Position numbers and translations under genes: made by a program | Origin: Methanogenium sp. | GTDB lineage: Archaea > Halobacteriota > Methanomicrobia > Methanomicrobiales > Methanomicrobiaceae | NCBI GenBank assembly: GCA_030595665.1 | Contig: JAUVCV010000021.1 | Location: 1 to 40,470, forward strand | Length of the DNA stretch: 40,470 bases | Reading direction: 5' to 3' | Shown here: one piece after another, positions 8,624-16,275 of the stretch | How the letters are laid out: each line of letters begins with the position of its first letter | How positions within the stretch are numbered: the stretch's first letter is position 1 | Notes under the pieces: model-generated | Told to the model about the DNA's origin: nothing | The model's database searches: none | Seen by the model: the letters and a program-made list of their open reading frames with translations, nothing else

Positions 8624-8982
8624 TGAATAATCCTCCGAATAATAATGAAAATGCCGTGCCCCTGTACTCCTGTGATACCGACTGCGCGAGCATATTTCTA
8701 ATTACTGTCCACCGCTATTTAAATGAATTGAAATCAGACACCGCTTTTCATCTTCCCGGTCAAACAGGGACCTGCAGCAGAGGGGCGGCAGGCAGGCAGG
8801 AAGACATACGCATGTACGCACAGATTCTTACGCACACTCTAAAAAAAGAAAAAGGAACATCAGATGATCTAATCGGTATGTATCTGTCTGAAAGAAAAAA
8901 CATTCACACAAAAGGCCAAAAAAAGAACCCACCGGACACGGTATACTACCCCCCCCCGGATACAACCCATCGGGTATAGTAG
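8624..8982. other. Noncoding interval upstream of dnaG
   Basis: No convincing gene on either strand. An open plus-strand frame across 8602-8979 is antisense to the dnaG start and has no coding character. The interval holds a TATA-like TATTTAAAT around 8717-8726 in the right place for dnaG. A run of cytosines (8950-8957) is followed by GGATACAACCCATCGGGTATAGTAG, with imperfect self-complementarity to the preceding GGTATACTACC; this may be the end of the transcript arriving from upstream genes. Nothing else stands out. Confidence 0.4.
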
Positions 8983-9297
8983 CTAAAGAAGGCTGTCCAG
9001 CGTCTTTACAAGGGTATCTTTGTCAAACCCTGAAATACAGACCCGTTTTACCGATGATGTCTGACCACTGACAATGGTAACAGACGACTTTGAAACACCA
9101 AGAACAGACGAGAGAAGCGCAACAATTGCTTTATTCGCCTTCCCTTCAACAGGCGGTGCACGAATACTGCACCCGATGGCAGAACGCCACTCATTTACTC
9201 CCGCAGGGAATACTTCCCGTTTGGAACCGGCGTGTACATCAAGCACGCAATAGACACAACCATCTCCACTCTCTATAGCACACGCTGCTGATGTCAT
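8983..9297 (-). CDS. UPF0235 / DUF167 family protein
   Basis: A 104-residue protein of the YggU-type DUF167 family. The hallmarks are LDVHAGSKREV near the start, the conserved IRAPPVEGKANKAIVALLSSVLGVSKSSVTIVSGQTSSVKRV core and the short hydrophobic tail. The molecular function of the family is not settled; it is a small alpha/beta protein. The gene is monocistronic here, with pyrC about 195 bp upstream on the same strand. The family is usually around 90-110 residues, so it is complete. Confidence 0.88.
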   Translation of the reverse strand: MTSAACAIESGDGCVYCVLDVHAGSKREVFPAGVNEWRSAIGCSIRAPPVEGKANKAIVALLSSVLGVSKSSVTIVSGQTSSVKRVCISGFDKDTLVKTLDSLL

Positions 9298-9493
9298 AAT
9301 AATCTAATAATTGGTATAAGTGTGACCTGGCACTAACAAACATGGATCATATGTGGCATGCGCCGTTCATCACCTGTTCTAAACCCATTGCCAGGCCGCC
9401 TGTTGCACACCTGGGTTGTCCCATGGATCATATCCAGAACTTTGCCAATCGATCACCCGGGGACCTATTGATGTGCAGTGTGTCAGCTAACAG
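9298..9493. other. Noncoding gap with a repeated CATGGATCATAT motif
   Basis: The 195 bp between pyrC and the UPF0235 gene contain the 12-mer CATGGATCATAT twice, at about 9341 and 9421, in the same orientation. A 69-codon plus-strand frame covers it but shows no protein character. The repeats could be a regulator site or chance; there is no other structure I trust. Confidence 0.3.
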
Positions 9494-10783
9494 TTATTCT
9501 ACCTGTGGGCACTTATATCCTCTGCCCGGCACCCATAGTCCGTCCGTCTGACTAAATTCATTACGCAGGTAGGAGAGATGGCCGCCAACACAGGTTATCC
9601 GGGGAAATACTCCCTGCATTCCTTCATACGGAGTCCAGCCGGCGCGGGAGTGGAGCTGTTCTGCGCTGATTGCCACCGTCTCCTGCCGCGGATAGAGGGC
9701 AAGATCCGCAGGAGCACCGGGCAATAATGTTGATGCAGGGATGCCTAAGAAATGCGCCGGTGTATACACCACCTTCTCAAGAAGCGAGGAGAGCGCAATT
9801 CTGCCCTGGTATACCTGTGCCAAAAGAAGCGGCACCATCGTCTCTACGCCCGGAATGCCGGAGGGCACCGCAGAAAACGGCTGCGACTTCTCCTCCGCGG
9901 TATGGGGCGCATGGTCAGATGCAATGACCGGGATGGCATCCCACATTTCCCAGAGCGCCTTTCGGGTCATCTCATGGCGTACCGGAGGGTTCACCTTGCA
10001 GTAGCCCTCCGAAACTGTGCCGTGTTCTTCAATGGAGAGAAAGAGGTGATGAGGCATCACCTCAAAGGATGCCGGCAGAGCCATCATGGCCGCCTCTGCA
10101 CTCAGAGGAGAGGAGAGATGGCAGAAATGAGCGGACAGACCCGGAGGGAACCGTGCGGTGAGCATCTCCATGCACACTCTTTCACCCTTTGCGGTGCGAA
10201 GCGCTGCATGTGCCGCAAGCGAGGTATCATCGCCGGGGATGACATCCTCACAGTGAAGGGTGACAAGCGCACCCAGGTCTGCAATCAGCGAGAATGCCTT
10301 TGCACATTCATCGGGGGAAACAGCACCTCCATAACTGGAGGCAGCAGCGAACGTCTCTCCAAAGGCAAGGGCACCTGCCTCCCAAAGACCTGCGATATCC
10401 GATTCGCCGGAGACATATCCATTAATGCCAAACCGGCAGTACGCATTCCGCGTGGCCTCTGCCACACGCCCTCTGAAAGCATCGGTGCCGGTCAGGGGCG
10501 GAATGGTATTCGGCTGGTCGACCACCGTCGTCACTCCACCTGCAAGCGCACTCTGTGACCCGGAGACCCAGTCCTCCTTGTATCCCTGTTTTTCCCCGCC
10601 CCGCATATGCACGTGCATATCAACAGCACCGGGAAGACAGAGGAGACCGGAACAGTCAATCGTCCGGTCGGCACGCCTGCCGGCTCCGACATGGATTATT
10701 TTGCCGCCCGCAAGGGAGAGATCTGTCACTCTCCCGTCCGGCAAAAGAACATTTTTCAGTACACATTCAGCATCAGAAGTCAT
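9494..10783 (-). CDS. pyrC: Dihydroorotase
   Basis: Cyclises N-carbamoyl-aspartate to dihydroorotate, the third pyrimidine step, as a cytoplasmic zinc amidohydrolase. The metal-binding signature DMHVHMRGG, the PHHLFLS block and the ASDHAPH motif are all in order. The product has 429 residues, normal for the longer archaeal and bacterial type. I start at the ATG at 10783, preceded by AAAGGGG, because the sequence upstream overlaps the DUF2156 gene and the native protein opens with a beta-strand domain leading into GGKIIHVG. The gene is 2 bp after DUF2156, so it is cotranscribed, but separated from the other pyr gene (pyrE) in the window. Confidence 0.95.
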   Translation of the reverse strand: MTSDAECVLKNVLLPDGRVTDLSLAGGKIIHVGAGRRADRTIDCSGLLCLPGAVDMHVHMRGGEKQGYKEDWVSGSQSALAGGVTTVVDQPNTIPPLTGTDAFRGRVAEATRNAYCRFGINGYVSGESDIAGLWEAGALAFGETFAAASSYGGAVSPDECAKAFSLIADLGALVTLHCEDVIPGDDTSLAAHAALRTAKGERVCMEMLTARFPPGLSAHFCHLSSPLSAEAAMMALPASFEVMPHHLFLSIEEHGTVSEGYCKVNPPVRHEMTRKALWEMWDAIPVIASDHAPHTAEEKSQPFSAVPSGIPGVETMVPLLLAQVYQGRIALSSLLEKVVYTPAHFLGIPASTLLPGAPADLALYPRQETVAISAEQLHSRAGWTPYEGMQGVFPRITCVGGHLSYLRNEFSQTDGLWVPGRGYKCPQVE

Positions 10784-10785
10784 CG

Positions 10786-11736
10786 CTATACCCCTTTCAT
10801 TCCCAAACGATCCCACTCCTCACCAAGGGCACGCAGAATATCTTTTTTTTCTGCATACCATACTTCTGCGAAATGGTTCGGGTAATACCGGAGTTTTGCC
10901 TCCCGGAGACCGGCCACACCAAGGTCTGATTCACGGTTGATGAAGGCATACCCCTGGTGTTCTTCGAGGTACCGGGCAGTCTCCTGGTTTATCACCTTGT
11001 AATTGCCTTCACAGTCAGGAAGCCCTTTCTCAAAGTGAATGAGTGCCATGTCATCATTCATCCCCTCATAGATGGAGAGCGCAGAAATTTTTCCGTCTAC
11101 ACGGACCAACAGTCCTTCCATATCCAGTTCTGCAAAATGGTTTACGCAGAAGAGAACTGCCGCCTTCTCATGGGCAAGGACTTCATTCTCCTCACAGTGT
11201 TTCCACTCACACCACTTATCGAGAAATTCTTTTATTTCCGGTACATTTTCATTACTGATTGTCTCTGCCTCATACGAACAGTTCCGGTTAAATCGGTGAA
11301 TATGCTTTCGAATCCCGAGGTACCTCTTGCCGGGGAGGTGGGCGAGATCACCGGTCAGGTAGATATAATCATAAAAGTCCCGGTCGGTGTGCAGAGCGAG
11401 TCCGGGAAGTTCATGGACAATCCAGTCTCGGGTAGGGCGGTCAAAGATGTAGAACGGCCGGTCCCCCCCCGTCTCTGCCGAGAGACGAAGGAGATCACGC
11501 AGAAGGGCCGGGTCCCGGGGCCCTATAGGCGCATGAAATAACCGTTTTTCGTTGATGACAGCCGAGATCAATAGCGTGTTGTCTATGTAAGCGTAGGAAT
11601 AATCCGAGTATGCCTGCCATGCAATCATCGTGGTAAAATTATTCTCGCTATGAATTTGGGGGTATTTTGCAAATATTTCGTGAAAAAATGCCCCGTCTTT
11701 CATTTCGACCGGGCGAAAATCATCAACTGTTATCAT
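10786..11736 (-). CDS. DUF2156 protein (GNAT-fold, phosphatidylglycerol lysyltransferase-like domain)
   Basis: A 316-residue soluble protein of the DUF2156 family, related to the C-terminal catalytic domain of MprF and to FemX-like aminoacyl transferases with a double GNAT fold. Typical features are HSENNFTTMIAWQ in the N-terminal half, RYLGIRKHIHRFNR in the middle, and the closing part FINRESDLGVAGLREAKLRYYP. There are no membrane segments, unlike MprF. The substrate in archaea is unknown. It overlaps the upstream GNAT acetyltransferase gene by 14 nt and is followed 2 bp later by pyrC, so the three are probably one transcript. Confidence 0.85.
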   Translation of the reverse strand: MITVDDFRPVEMKDGAFFHEIFAKYPQIHSENNFTTMIAWQAYSDYSYAYIDNTLLISAVINEKRLFHAPIGPRDPALLRDLLRLSAETGGDRPFYIFDRPTRDWIVHELPGLALHTDRDFYDYIYLTGDLAHLPGKRYLGIRKHIHRFNRNCSYEAETISNENVPEIKEFLDKWCEWKHCEENEVLAHEKAAVLFCVNHFAELDMEGLLVRVDGKISALSIYEGMNDDMALIHFEKGLPDCEGNYKVINQETARYLEEHQGYAFINRESDLGVAGLREAKLRYYPNHFAEVWYAEKKDILRALGEEWDRLGMKGV

Positions 11737-12136
11737 TGTCTCCTTCGTCTCCTTCGTATTTCATTGGCAGATGATTCTCCATTGGCATAAACCCGAGAGA
11801 GGTATAAAAGGTATTTGAGCCAGGTTCTGCTATGAGGGCAATCCACGTGATTCCTGCTTGCCGACAGGTATCAATGAGGAGTTGAACGATGCGTTTGCCG
11901 ATGCCCTGCCCCCGGCAGCGGGGGTCAACAACAACATCCTGAATATAGGCATCAGCGGCCCCATCTGATATCAGGCGCCCCATACCAACGGCCTTTTTGT
12001 CTTTGTCATACGCAACGACAACGGCAAAACTGCCGGTGAAAAGCGGAGTAATAATGGCTGCGGCATCCGCATTCCCATCCCACCATCCTGCACTGCAGTA
12101 TAATGCGACGATATCTTCTGCATCCCATTCCTGCAC
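11723..12136 (-). CDS. GNAT family N-acetyltransferase
   Basis: A small single-domain acetyltransferase. The acetyl-CoA loop is VVVDPRCRGQGIGKRIVQLL and the C-terminal strand region contains FYTSLGFMPM. The formal start is a GTG at 12136, without a ribosome site. In-frame codons continue upstream and encode ITVNTEEITVSVV, which completes the first strand of the fold. A strong AGGAGAG at 12184-12178 sits 5 nt before an in-frame ATT at 12172. The true start may therefore be the ATT, giving about 149 residues. It lies downstream of hypE and overlaps the DUF2156 gene by 14 nt. The substrate is unknown. Confidence 0.88.
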   Translation of the reverse strand: MQEWDAEDIVALYCSAGWWDGNADAAAIITPLFTGSFAVVVAYDKDKKAVGMGRLISDGAADAYIQDVVVDPRCRGQGIGKRIVQLLIDTCRQAGITWIALIAEPGSNTFYTSLGFMPMENHLPMKYEGDEGDNDNS

Positions 12137-12229
12137 GACAGAGACTGTTATCTCTTCAGTATTGACGGTAATTGTATCTCTCCTGCTATGGGATATACGT
12201 TTCAGCAGAGGGTTAAAAAAAGGAATGTA

Positions 12230-13228
12230 TCAGCAGACCCGTGGGACGGGATCGCCGATGGGAGTTTCGATGAAGCGTTCTCCACCAATAGAGGTCTCAA
12301 GAATAACCGATGTGCCTTCTTTCACAACGCCTATAATAGCCGCATCTTTGCCCAGGGGGTGTGACCGGATGGCAGCGAGGATGGCGTCTGCATCTTCCGG
12401 TGCGACACCCATGACAACCTTGCCTTCATTTGCCACATCAAGGGGGTTTATTCCCAGAAGATCAGAGGCACTTTTCACACTGCGCCGGATGGGAAGGAAC
12501 TCCTCTTTGATCCGCACCTGCACACCGGACTTCTCTGCCATCTCATTGATGGCATTGGAGAAACCACCGCGGGTCGGATCTTTCATTGCGTGAATGTCGC
12601 CTGCGGCAAGCGCTGACTCTACCAGCGGCCAGAGGGGGGCAACGTCTGATCGGATTTGTTCGCCGAGATCAAAACCCTCGCGGTGGGTCATGATTGCCAT
12701 CCCGTGGTCGCCGATTGTGCCACTCACGATGATCACGTCACCGGGCACAAGACTGCAGTCACGCACCGGTTTCTCTGCCACACCCACACCTGCAGTGTTG
12801 ATGGCGATACCGTCAATTGCACCCCGCTCAAGCACTTTGGTGTCGCCTGTCACAATCGCAGCACCGCACTCACCGAGAGCTTCGTCCATCGACGCAACGA
12901 TTTTTTTGAGGATGTCAATATCAAATCCCTCTTCTATTATCATCGCACAGGAGAGGGCAATTGGTCGTGCACCCATCATTGCAAGATCATTTACCGTGCC
13001 GGATACCGCAATTCTCCCTATGTCGCCACCGGGAAAGAAGAGGGGTTTTACGACATGACTATCTGTGGTAAAAACCAGGTTCATACCACCGAGGGGAATT
13101 ACCGCACCATCATCAAGTGCTTCCAGCCCGATACCGCCTGCGTTATTGTGGGTATACTTGGTTAAGGTCTCACCAAGAAGTTCAGAAAAGACTGCGCCAC
13201 CGGCGCCATGCATTAAATTGACTTTCAT
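12230..13228 (-). CDS. hypE: Hydrogenase maturation protein HypE
   Basis: Makes the cyanide ligand of NiFe hydrogenases: it dehydrates a carbamoyl group carried on its C-terminal cysteine to thiocyanate. The C-terminus reads PRVC, so the essential terminal Cys332 is present. MHGAGGAVFSELL, the AVSGTVNDLAMMGA helix and the KDPTRGGFSNAINEMA loop are typical. The length (332) is normal. It follows hypC and hypA, with a 4-nt overlap with hypA (13225-13228). In a hydrogenotrophic methanogen the targets would be the F420-reducing, F420-nonreducing and membrane hydrogenases; none of these is in the window. Confidence 0.97.
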   Translation of the reverse strand: MKVNLMHGAGGAVFSELLGETLTKYTHNNAGGIGLEALDDGAVIPLGGMNLVFTTDSHVVKPLFFPGGDIGRIAVSGTVNDLAMMGARPIALSCAMIIEEGFDIDILKKIVASMDEALGECGAAIVTGDTKVLERGAIDGIAINTAGVGVAEKPVRDCSLVPGDVIIVSGTIGDHGMAIMTHREGFDLGEQIRSDVAPLWPLVESALAAGDIHAMKDPTRGGFSNAINEMAEKSGVQVRIKEEFLPIRRSVKSASDLLGINPLDVANEGKVVMGVAPEDADAILAAIRSHPLGKDAAIIGVVKEGTSVILETSIGGERFIETPIGDPVPRVC

Positions 13229-13566
13229 TCATCATCAACTTCTATCTCAATATTTGTTACGGATATTTCGCGTCCTTCAACAATTGTCGGAAGTTTTCCA
13301 CAGTTTGGACAGACATACTTTTCATCGCCTTTATAGCCACATGAACAGACTGTCTTCACCGGGATATTCCGATATTCAAGAACCGCACCCTGAAACAGTT
13401 CATCCTCTTCAGTGAGGGCAGAAAACAGAAATTCGACCTGTTCCGGGTTGATCATACTCATCTCGCCAAAATCAGCAGAGATCTTCTTAATACGGATTGC
13501 AACATTCTCAATGGCAGCACGGCGTGCCGTCGCATAGATGTCATATGCAACCGTGTACTCGTGCAT
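13225..13566 (-). CDS. hypA: Hydrogenase nickel-insertion protein HypA
   Basis: The 113-residue HypA, a nickel chaperone for NiFe hydrogenase. The nickel site is the N-terminal M-H-E, with His2 present. The zinc site is two CxxC pairs, CSCGY and CPNCG, separated by about 11 residues. It lies between hypC and hypE, touching both. The first base of hypA is the last of hypC and the hypE start overlaps the hypA stop, so translation is probably coupled. The length matches the family. Confidence 0.96.
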   Translation of the reverse strand: MHEYTVAYDIYATARRAAIENVAIRIKKISADFGEMSMINPEQVEFLFSALTEEDELFQGAVLEYRNIPVKTVCSCGYKGDEKYVCPNCGKLPTIVEGREISVTNIEIEVDDE

Positions 13567-13790
13567 TATTCCTCCATTGCCGCATACACTTCTTCAAAAA
13601 CTTTGAGCGTCTTCAGTGCCTCTTCCCTACTCAGTTTCTGGATTGCAAATCCAACATGAACAAGGACATACTCGCCAACTTCAACATCAACAAGGTCAAT
13701 GCGCACTTCCTGTTTCAGGTCGCCGTAGTCAACAACCCCAATGTTGCCGTCTTTGATTTCAAGGACTTCAGCCGGTATTGCTATACACAT
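13566..13790 (-). CDS. hypC: Hydrogenase assembly chaperone HypC
   Basis: A 74-residue HypC/HupF chaperone that holds the Fe(CN)2CO precursor with HypD and delivers it to the large subunit. The start MCIAIPAEVLEI carries the invariant Cys2. The middle GEYVLVHVGFAIQKLS is the family's second motif. The open frame extends upstream, but AGGAGGA stands just before the ATG at 13790 and settles the start. First gene of hypC-hypA-hypE; hypD, hypB and hypF are not in the window. An inverted repeat ACACAC-TGG-GTGTGT lies between it and the upstream tRNA gene. Confidence 0.96.
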   Translation of the reverse strand: MCIAIPAEVLEIKDGNIGVVDYGDLKQEVRIDLVDVEVGEYVLVHVGFAIQKLSREEALKTLKVFEEVYAAMEE

Positions 13791-13842
13791 ATGTTCTCCT
13801 CCTGAACACACTGGGTGTGTGATATGAAAAATAATTAATGAA

Positions 13843-13926
13843 CGCCGGGAAGGAGATTTGAACTCCTGAGGTGCGAACACCAGTGGCTTTCAAGGCCACC
13901 GCCTTTCCGGGCTAGACTATCCCGGC
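13843..13926 (-). tRNA. tRNA-Ser (anticodon TGA)
   Basis: The minus strand folds into a class II tRNA of 84 nt. The acceptor stem GCCGGGA pairs perfectly with TCCCGGC and G is the discriminator base. The anticodon arm GTGGC-CTTGAAA-GCCAC gives anticodon TGA, which reads UCA. A long variable arm follows, as expected for serine, then the T-arm with GGAGTTCAAATCTCC. CCA is not encoded. A T-rich box lies about 25 bp upstream, near 13951-13961. Confidence 0.95.
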
Positions 13927-13963
13927 TCATATAGTAGTCAATGCTCCGGGTTAAAAAATAGTG

Positions 13964-15082
13964 TTATTTGCGTATTTCTGCACATCCGATGACAAGCAGT
14001 GCAAAAATCAGCATTATGAGTGGAAATGGCGACTCAGTGGGTTCTGATTCCGGAATAGTGTCACCAAAATAGGATGCCGCAGCCGGATTAACGATTACTG
14101 ATTCCGCATTGGTTACCGTGATTGTGACCGTTCCTTCACCATCAGCACGCGCAGGTTCTCCTTTCAGGTAGAGCATACCTCCGGATGAGGCGACCGTAAA
14201 GTCTTCCGGCGCACTGCTGCCGGAATTATCGACGCGCACAGGAGCATCCACCCCGTCCGTGTAGTATATGCGCCAGTCGGTGCCGGTGGATGTGGTGACT
14301 GCCACTGTACCCGGCAGGGTGTCAGCAATAAAGTAGGCAGGTGCACCCCGTGTCGCGGCAGCAGATGCTGAAACAGTCTTCCCGGGGGCAGGGGTAACTG
14401 ACGGTGTGGCAGTGGACCCTGCAGGCGTACCCGGCTCTTCCAGCGTAAAACTTACACGGGAAATAAACCGGACCTCATTATTCCGGAAGTCAGAAAATTC
14501 GACATAATACCGGCCCGGGCCGGATACCGGCACCTCCTCAGAGAAGGAACCGCCTGCATCGGTCCGGATATAGGTCGGGCCATATATGACTGTGCCACGG
14601 CTGTCTGTTACTTCAATCTGCAGACCGCCGGAACCAACTTCAGGGGCACGGCCATTGAGTTCCAGCGTGTCTGTTGATTTCTGGGTGGAGGGAGAAGTGA
14701 TAGTAATCTCATCGGATCGGTCTATCACCGTAAAAATCGTTGTTTTATCGGATCCCGAACTGAGAGGATAGTCCATGATATCCTCAATAATTTCAAACTT
14801 GTAGGTTCCCTCCTCCAGTGAGAGAGTCTGCAGCTGAATGGACCAGTTGCCGCCCTGCTGTATCACGAGGTCCTGTGATGTAAGTTCCCGTGACATGGGC
14901 TGGACTTCATAGAGCACAATCGCGGTGCTGTACCCGGGAGGAAGGGTGCTTGTACCCTCAATGGTGATGATGTCACCACGGTACACCTCGTTCGGACAGG
15001 AACACTGTATTCCATAGGCCGACACCACGCCGGAACAGAGCAGACACAGCCCCAACAGGCATACCACCTTTTTCATATTCAT
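13964..15082 (-). CDS. Secreted, membrane-anchored cell-surface protein with Ig-like domains
   Basis: About 372 residues. The N-terminus KKVVCLLGLCLLCSGVVSA is a clear signal peptide. Two or more beta-rich domains follow (YRGDIITIEGTSTLPPG; ITITSPSTQKSTDTLELNGRAP), as in methanogen S-layer or surface proteins. A Ser/Thr/Pro linker (around residues 225-255) is followed by another beta domain. The C-terminus has PFPLIMLIFALLVIGC and a short basic tail, a membrane anchor. Starts are ATG at 15082 or 15076 (MKKVV). No enzymatic motif is visible. It is divergent from the RaSEA gene with essentially no spacer, so their promoters overlap the opposing 5' ends. Confidence 0.8.
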   Translation of the reverse strand: MNMKKVVCLLGLCLLCSGVVSAYGIQCSCPNEVYRGDIITIEGTSTLPPGYSTAIVLYEVQPMSRELTSQDLVIQQGGNWSIQLQTLSLEEGTYKFEIIEDIMDYPLSSGSDKTTIFTVIDRSDEITITSPSTQKSTDTLELNGRAPEVGSGGLQIEVTDSRGTVIYGPTYIRTDAGGSFSEEVPVSGPGRYYVEFSDFRNNEVRFISRVSFTLEEPGTPAGSTATPSVTPAPGKTVSASAAATRGAPAYFIADTLPGTVAVTTSTGTDWRIYYTDGVDAPVRVDNSGSSAPEDFTVASSGGMLYLKGEPARADGEGTVTITVTNAESVIVNPAAASYFGDTIPESEPTESPFPLIMLIFALLVIGCAEIRK

Positions 15083-15103
15083 ATGCCAAATCATTGTACA
15101 CTA

Positions 15104-16087
15104 ATGATATCAGACGCAATACAAAAACCTCTCGCATCCTGGACCAGCATAGACCGGAATCAGGACGAAGAGATTCCCTGCCTGACGGTTATATTTAGGA
15201 GTGGTGGATGCAGCTGGAACCAGTGCCTGATGTGCGGATACCGGTTTGAACGTTCCAACACCAAAAACCAGGACGAACTCCTTGCAGATCTACGGGGACA
15301 GCTCCGCTGGGTGGCAGAAAATCATTCCCGGGACTCATATGCAATCGTGAAAATATTTACGTCCGGCTCCTTTTTTGACCCGCGGGAAGTACCCCCGGCG
15401 TTTCGGGATGACGTGGCAGCGCTCTTTGCCGGCAAGATTGTCATCGCAGAGACACGGACAGAATATGTGGAGGAGGAAGCGCTCACTTCCTTCCGGGAGG
15501 CACTGGAAACAGAGGGGGACGCGGCACTCTATGTTGCAATGGGCCTTGAGACCACCAATGACTACATCAGGGACAAATGCATTCACAAAGGTCTCACGTT
15601 TGACGATTTTAAGGATGCAGTTAAGATCGCCCGAGACGCAGATGTCGGTATCAAGACCTATCTGATGATGAAACCGCCGTATCTCACCGAACGTGAGGCC
15701 CTGGATGATATGAAAAAGTCCATTCGTGATGTCATTCCTTATTCTGATATCATCTCCATGAACCTCTGCACCATTCAGACACGCACAGAAGTGGAGCAGT
15801 ACTGGAAACAGGGATCATACCGGCCACCGTATCTCTGGAGTGCCCTTGATGCCCTGCTCTCCACCGACCAGTATGTGCAGTGCGACCCGGTCGGCGGAGG
15901 GAAACGCCGTGGCCCGCACAACTGTGGCAAATGCGACTATGAAATTGTGGATGCAATAAATGAGTATACCAAAACAGGAAACCAGATCCACCTGAAACGG
16001 TGTGTGGATGCCGGGTGCGAGTGTGTGGACGAATGGAAACATGTACTGGAAAATGAAGAACCCTGGTGCATGCCGCTGACAAAATAA
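15104..16087 (+). CDS. RaSEA, radical SAM partner of archaeosine synthase
   Basis: A radical SAM protein of about 327 residues matching the archaeal family once called TIGR01210, now RaSEA. RaSEA works with ArcS to turn the preQ0-lysine adduct at tRNA position 15 into archaeosine. The iron-sulphur motif is RSGGCSWNQCLMCGY, a C-x4-C-x2-C spacing rather than the common C-x3-C-x2-C. TSGSFFDPREVPP, GLETTNDYIRDKCIHKGLT, KTYLMMKPPYLTEREA and QGSYRPPYLWS are recognisable family blocks. The C-terminus has further cysteines (HNCGKCDYE; DAGCECVDEW). I start at the ATG at 15104, before SDAIQKPL; an ATG at 15083 is also in frame. ArcS is not in the window. Confidence 0.85.
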   Translation: MISDAIQKPLASWTSIDRNQDEEIPCLTVIFRSGGCSWNQCLMCGYRFERSNTKNQDELLADLRGQLRWVAENHSRDSYAIVKIFTSGSFFDPREVPPAFRDDVAALFAGKIVIAETRTEYVEEEALTSFREALETEGDAALYVAMGLETTNDYIRDKCIHKGLTFDDFKDAVKIARDADVGIKTYLMMKPPYLTEREALDDMKKSIRDVIPYSDIISMNLCTIQTRTEVEQYWKQGSYRPPYLWSALDALLSTDQYVQCDPVGGGKRRGPHNCGKCDYEIVDAINEYTKTGNQIHLKRCVDAGCECVDEWKHVLENEEPWCMPLTK

Positions 16088-16127
16088 AGAGGAGGGGGAA
16101 ATCCACCAATTCCGATTCACCCCCGGA

Positions 16128-16142
16128 ATATATTTTTTTTGT
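16128..16142 (+). terminator. Poly-T terminator after the RaSEA gene
   Basis: A run TATTTTTTTTG lies about 45 bp after the RaSEA stop, in line with the T-tract terminators used by archaeal RNA polymerase. No strong hairpin precedes it. Confidence 0.45.
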
Positions 16143-16275
16143 ACCGTGTTCTAAAAAAACCATTCTGGGGTTTTTTGTGCGTTTTTGTGTGGATAAAACA
16201 CAGGAAACAGCGTTTTCACCAAAAAAAGGAGGGAACCCTTCAAACGTGAGGATAATCCCAAAAAATATATCTTAT

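Noticed and set aside
8860-8895. Possible box C/D small RNA (AGATGATC ... CTGA)
   Set aside because: The C box is not canonical (RUGAUGA) and the two boxes are too close for guide and D'/C' parts.
8602-8979. 125-codon plus-strand frame upstream of dnaG
   Set aside because: Overlaps the dnaG start antisense and includes poly-K/N stretches from A-rich DNA; no homology pattern.
9752-10558. 268-codon plus-strand open frame
   Set aside because: Lies entirely antisense to pyrC, whose catalytic motifs are all intact.
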